Positions 5,909 through 9,023 of a stretch of 9,023 bases of DNA are shown piece by piece; the stretch's first letter is position 1, and each line of letters opens with the position of its first letter. This stretch comes from Euryarchaeota archaeon UBA486. GTDB lineage: Archaea; Thermoplasmatota; Poseidoniia; Poseidoniales; Poseidoniaceae. Position numbers and translations under genes: made by a program. The stretch is taken from NCBI GenBank assembly GCA_002497765.1, contig DAET01000015.1:2786-11808 (forward strand), given 5' to 3'. The notes under the pieces are model-generated. The model had not been told where the DNA came from. It saw nothing but the letters and a program-made list of their open reading frames with translations, and made no database searches.

Positions 5909-8893
5909 ATGCGGACAGCCTTGTTGCTGACGTTCATCCTCCTGTCGACATCACTTCTGTGGCTCGTTCCCACCTCGACGGCGGAGGATACTTCGACATC
6001 CATTACGCTTGAAGAGGTGGGCGCGTTCAAACACACCAACCACACCTATACAACGCCGGTGGGTGTTGAATACCCCGTGCTCTACGTCGGTGAAACATTC
6101 CACCTTCGCGGCCAATTCAACGACGCAAATGGGGATGGCGTGGAGAACACCTGCCTCAATGTATACATCGAGCGCGATCAGCAACCTACCGTATTGACCA
6201 CCGTACAAACCGACCAAAACGGTAGTTTTGATTGGTTCAGCGGCGACACAGAGCAGTCGTTTTCAAACGCTGGAACCCTTCAACCCATGAACGGCTCAAT
6301 GGTTGGTTTTTTCACCATCCAGGTGGCCTACGAACCCACGATCAACGCCACTGGAGGTTGTGAAGTAGAATCGTCTCCCAGCCTGACCGCGTCCTCCGCT
6401 GACCAAATGTTCATGCTAAAATCCCGGGTTGACCTTCTCATCGAGGGCGTCAAAGCCGTTCAACCCGCAGGTGTTGATTGCGATGAAGATGAGTGCCTCG
6501 GCGTTTACGCCGGAGGTCATTATGCGCTCGAACTTCGAGTGCTCCACGACCGTTTTGACGTGGGTGCAGCCGACCTCAACGTTTCGTATGACGTCCACCT
6601 TAGAGATGGAAATGGCGTTGCCATCACCTCAACATACAACGCAACCATGACCACCAACAACACCGGCCATGTCCTTCTCCCCCTCAACATCGCCAGTCAA
6701 TTTTGCTGCTCTCTCGATGGGACGGGTGGGTGGGATGCAACCGTTGATCTCTCTCCGTTTTACGTGTCATTGAACCAGCAGGAAACCGAACTCAACGTGG
6801 AGGGTTCTTGGCCTGTCAGCATCCTTCCGTTTTTCGACCAAGACGACGATGGTGTCCATGACGACTTTGACGCTTGCCCGGAAACGCCAGCGAGTGCTCC
6901 CGTCAACAGCACTGGATGTGTCGGTGATGACGATGCTGATGGCGTCGCAAATTCAGATGATGCATGTCCAAACACACCGGTTGACGTTGCGGTTGACGCC
7001 GACGGATGTGAGCAAGAGAACGATGTTAAAGAGGACACGATTGAAGTGTTTACGTTTGATGGTTATGAGCCACACCCATCGGATGTTTCGCTCGTGGCGT
7101 TTCATCCCAAAGGTCACGAATATGCCACCATCTATGCCGGATTCTGTCAGGCCTCAACTTGCTTTACTGAACCCACTGCTACAAGCACCCTTGGCATTTG
7201 GAACACAAGCAGCAGAACGCTGAAATTCACAAAGGACATTGACGGGCATGTGGTGAAAATGGATTGGCACCCCGACGGATTCAGCATTGCTCTGGTCACG
7301 AGCGACAACAACGTCGCCGTTCACAACGCCGCTGACGGAGATGAAGTGTTCTCGTTCATGGCGGCCAGGGCCCACGCCGGCAGTCTCAAGTTCAGTCCGG
7401 ATGGCACGATGCTGGCCGTCGTCTCCAGCTATGACGGGGATGATGAGGGGCGTATTGAGATCTACAACGCCACTACCGGAGCCTTTGTCCATCGTGTTGG
7501 CGTTGGCATCGTCTACGACCACAACACCGAGTTTTACTCCGTTGATTGGAGTCCTGACGGCAAGCGGCTGTTGGTTGGTGGTTTCGCGAAACTGTTGGAA
7601 TACAATGTTTCGGATTGGTCGCTTCTTCGAGTGATCCACAACGTCTACAGCTACGTCACAGAGGCGGCTTATTCGCCGGACCAAACATCCATCGCCGTGT
7701 GCATTGGATGGCAACGAAACACACCCAGCCTCAAACGGTCGGGGTATGCTCCCTCAATGGTAGGCATGTACGGGACCCAAAGCGGGAACCTCCTTTGGTC
7801 CTATGTCGCCACATCGTCATGCCTTGACCTCGCATGGTCGCCGGATTCCAGCATGGTGGCCTTTTCGCACTCAAAATACGATGAGGACGGCTCAACCATC
7901 AATGTCTTTCACGCAGAAAACGGGTCAAAGGCCCACGAATTGAGCACCCAGTCTACAGGCGGATGTTTGGGGAACGCGGCCAACCGTTGCGCCAAAATCA
8001 CGAGTGTTGATTGGCATCAAAACGGAACGCACATTGTTTCAAGTCAAAGTGTGAACAACCATGGCGTGTACCACTGGGTGCAAACGACCACCCCTGTCGT
8101 CTATGGCTGCACGGAGTTTTATGCAGTGAACTTCAATCCGCTTGCCAACCAAGATGACGGAAGCTGCTTTGTCCACGGACACTTGGACCAAGGTGTTGAT
8201 GACAGCGTGGTTCTGGCAGCCCCCGTTCTTCTGCTTGGGGACCGACGGGACGGTGCGCCTGCGGGCTATTCAATCGCTGATCATACCGTCATGTTCGAGC
8301 GACCCATTGCCACGCCCAACGGCGCCTGCTATGAGGTTGCCAAGTCGCTTCTCGGTCCTTGGCATATCGTCAATTTGGCCGACAACTGGATCATTGATGG
8401 CTCAGGCTACGGCAACGCCGTGTACTATTCCGATACGTTAGGAAACAAACCCTACGATACACTCTACAAGCTGGATTCGGTTGATTGCACCACAGCAGAC
8501 ATTTCCTCAAATGTAAACCCAAACGCACCTCCTGGTGGTGACGTGGGTGGCATTCCTGGTGGCTCAGGGAGTGATGTAGGGATGGTGTTCTTACTCGTCG
8601 TCGGCTTTGTCATCATCGCCGTCTTTGCAATGAACAGCAGGGCTTGGAGAGGGGCATCCCCTACGAACGTACCGTCGGAAATTGAGGATGTTGACGAACT
8701 CGATGCAAGGGAAGAGGAAGCAAGACAGTGGCTTTCTTCAATTCAATCCAAAAAAGAATCACGGCCGAACGAAGAGCCCACTCTGGCGGCTTCAAATCCA
8801 CCATTGGAACCCATATTTTTGGGATGGCTCGACGGGGCAAACGAAGGAGATCTTGCACCGCCAGACGGAGCCGATAAAATGTCTGAGGATTGA
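5909..8893 (+). CDS. Large secreted, membrane-anchored protein: TSP3 repeats, seven-bladed beta-propeller, C-terminal TM
   Basis: A surface protein of about 994 residues from ATG 5909, where a signal peptide begins (MRTALLLTFILLSTSLLWLV, cleavage near STA-ED). Numbering below counts from GTG 5858, 17 codons upstream. Domains in order: an N-terminal beta-rich region (about 45-320) with several cysteines; two thrombospondin type-3 Ca2+ repeats (327-385; DQDDDGVHDDFDACP and DDDADGVANSDDACP); a beta-propeller (about 395-745) with seven blade motifs: FHPKG (415), WHPDG (470), FSPDG (512), WSPDG (564), YSPDQ (605), WSPDS (660), WHQNG (719); a cysteine-bounded motif (750-770; YGCTEFYAVNFNP to DDGSC); a further domain to about 890; a Gly/Pro linker (PPGGDVGGIPGGSGSD); one membrane helix (about 906-929) followed by R; and an acidic cytoplasmic tail of about 80 residues. 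Many N-x-S/T sequons suggest glycosylation. Ligand and role are unknown; adhesion, sensing or protein binding are possible. Confidence 0.88.
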   Translation: MRTALLLTFILLSTSLLWLVPTSTAEDTSTSITLEEVGAFKHTNHTYTTPVGVEYPVLYVGETFHLRGQFNDANGDGVENTCLNVYIERDQQPTVLTTVQTDQNGSFDWFSGDTEQSFSNAGTLQPMNGSMVGFFTIQVAYEPTINATGGCEVESSPSLTASSADQMFMLKSRVDLLIEGVKAVQPAGVDCDEDECLGVYAGGHYALELRVLHDRFDVGAADLNVSYDVHLRDGNGVAITSTYNATMTTNNTGHVLLPLNIASQFCCSLDGTGGWDATVDLSPFYVSLNQQETELNVEGSWPVSILPFFDQDDDGVHDDFDACPETPASAPVNSTGCVGDDDADGVANSDDACPNTPVDVAVDADGCEQENDVKEDTIEVFTFDGYEPHPSDVSLVAFHPKGHEYATIYAGFCQASTCFTEPTATSTLGIWNTSSRTLKFTKDIDGHVVKMDWHPDGFSIALVTSDNNVAVHNAADGDEVFSFMAARAHAGSLKFSPDGTMLAVVSSYDGDDEGRIEIYNATTGAFVHRVGVGIVYDHNTEFYSVDWSPDGKRLLVGGFAKLLEYNVSDWSLLRVIHNVYSYVTEAAYSPDQTSIAVCIGWQRNTPSLKRSGYAPSMVGMYGTQSGNLLWSYVATSSCLDLAWSPDSSMVAFSHSKYDEDGSTINVFHAENGSKAHELSTQSTGGCLGNAANRCAKITSVDWHQNGTHIVSSQSVNNHGVYHWVQTTTPVVYGCTEFYAVNFNPLANQDDGSCFVHGHLDQGVDDSVVLAAPVLLLGDRRDGAPAGYSIADHTVMFERPIATPNGACYEVAKSLLGPWHIVNLADNWIIDGSGYGNAVYYSDTLGNKPYDTLYKLDSVDCTTADISSNVNPNAPPGGDVGGIPGGSGSDVGMVFLLVVGFVIIAVFAMNSRAWRGASPTNVPSEIEDVDELDAREEEARQWLSSIQSKKESRPNEEPTLAASNPPLEPIFLGWLDGANEGDLAPPDGADKMSED

Positions 8894-8937
8894 TGTGTTG
8901 ACCCTCGCAGGGGCGAGCAAGGCGCAGGATGTCATGA

Positions 8938-9013
8938 TGGGGCCGTGGCCGGGAATTGAACCCGGGCTGGCAGAACCACAATCTGCCGTGCTAACCCCTA
9001 CACCACCACAGCC
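8938..9013 (-). tRNA. tRNA-His (anticodon GTG)
   Basis: The minus strand folds as a full cloverleaf. The acceptor pairs GCTGTGG with CCACGGC, with one G-U pair; the D stem is GTGT/GCAC; the anticodon stem is GCAGA/TCTGC around loop TTGTGGT, giving anticodon GTG for histidine; the T stem is CCGGG/CCCGG around TTCAATT. An additional templated G (9013) precedes position 1 and faces C73, the G-1 identity element that histidyl-tRNA synthetase requires. The 3' CCA is encoded (8938-8940). There is no intron. The gene lies about 45 bases after the stop of the convergent surface-protein gene. Confidence 0.95.
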
Positions 9014-9023
9014 ATGAGAGGTA

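Noticed and set aside
7154..7714. 186-codon minus-strand frame
   Set aside because: It is antisense to the propeller region of the surface protein and lacks any domain.
8904..8917. Small hairpin (CTCGC/GCGAG, four-base loop) after the surface-protein gene
   Set aside because: It has only five base pairs and no T run follows on the plus strand, so it is not supported as a terminator.

Overview
The window looks like chromosomal DNA of a marine archaeon, most likely a Marine Group II euryarchaeon (Candidatus Poseidoniales). This rests on a mix of features: an exosortase-type enzyme of the archaeosortase family, a large surface protein with thrombospondin type-3 calcium repeats and a GCT...DDGSC motif, an EF-hand protein, a tRNA-His gene with templated G-1, moderate-to-high GC and tightly packed genes. 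No single feature is decisive, and a 16S or marker-protein placement would be needed to settle it. I see no phage, insertion sequence, CRISPR or plasmid signature.

Layout, left to right. Positions 1-80 are a spacer with an oligo-U terminator for minus-strand genes. Positions 81-575 (minus) hold a two-gene unit: an EF-hand protein followed by a 63-residue CxxC/CxxC zinc-ribbon-like protein. A short divergent spacer (576-715) leads to a plus-strand cluster of three genes: a HEAT-repeat protein with an acidic tail, a 72-residue unknown protein, and a DEAD-box RNA helicase with a DbpA-like C-terminal RNA-binding domain. The helicase meets a minus-strand archaeosortase head-on at 3825/3826 with no bases between the two stop codons. 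Divergent from the archaeosortase is a plus-strand pair, a TusA-family protein and GTP cyclohydrolase II, joined by an ATGA overlap. Next comes a roughly 1000-residue secreted and membrane-anchored protein (5909-8893) with TSP3 repeats, a probable seven-bladed beta-propeller and a C-terminal membrane helix. The window ends with tRNA-His(GTG) on the minus strand.

Functionally the genes fall into four themes: RNA and translation housekeeping (helicase, tRNA-His), cofactor and sulfur metabolism (RibA, TusA), the cell surface (archaeosortase and the propeller protein), and small calcium- or zinc-binding proteins of unknown role. I did not find a convincing new defence or mobile system. The most interesting items are the archaeosortase with an extra C-terminal two-helix module close to a large modular surface protein, the translationally coupled tusA-ribA pair, and the EF-hand/zinc-ribbon unit. 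Gene starts are uncertain for several genes; the evidence for each choice is given in its entry.
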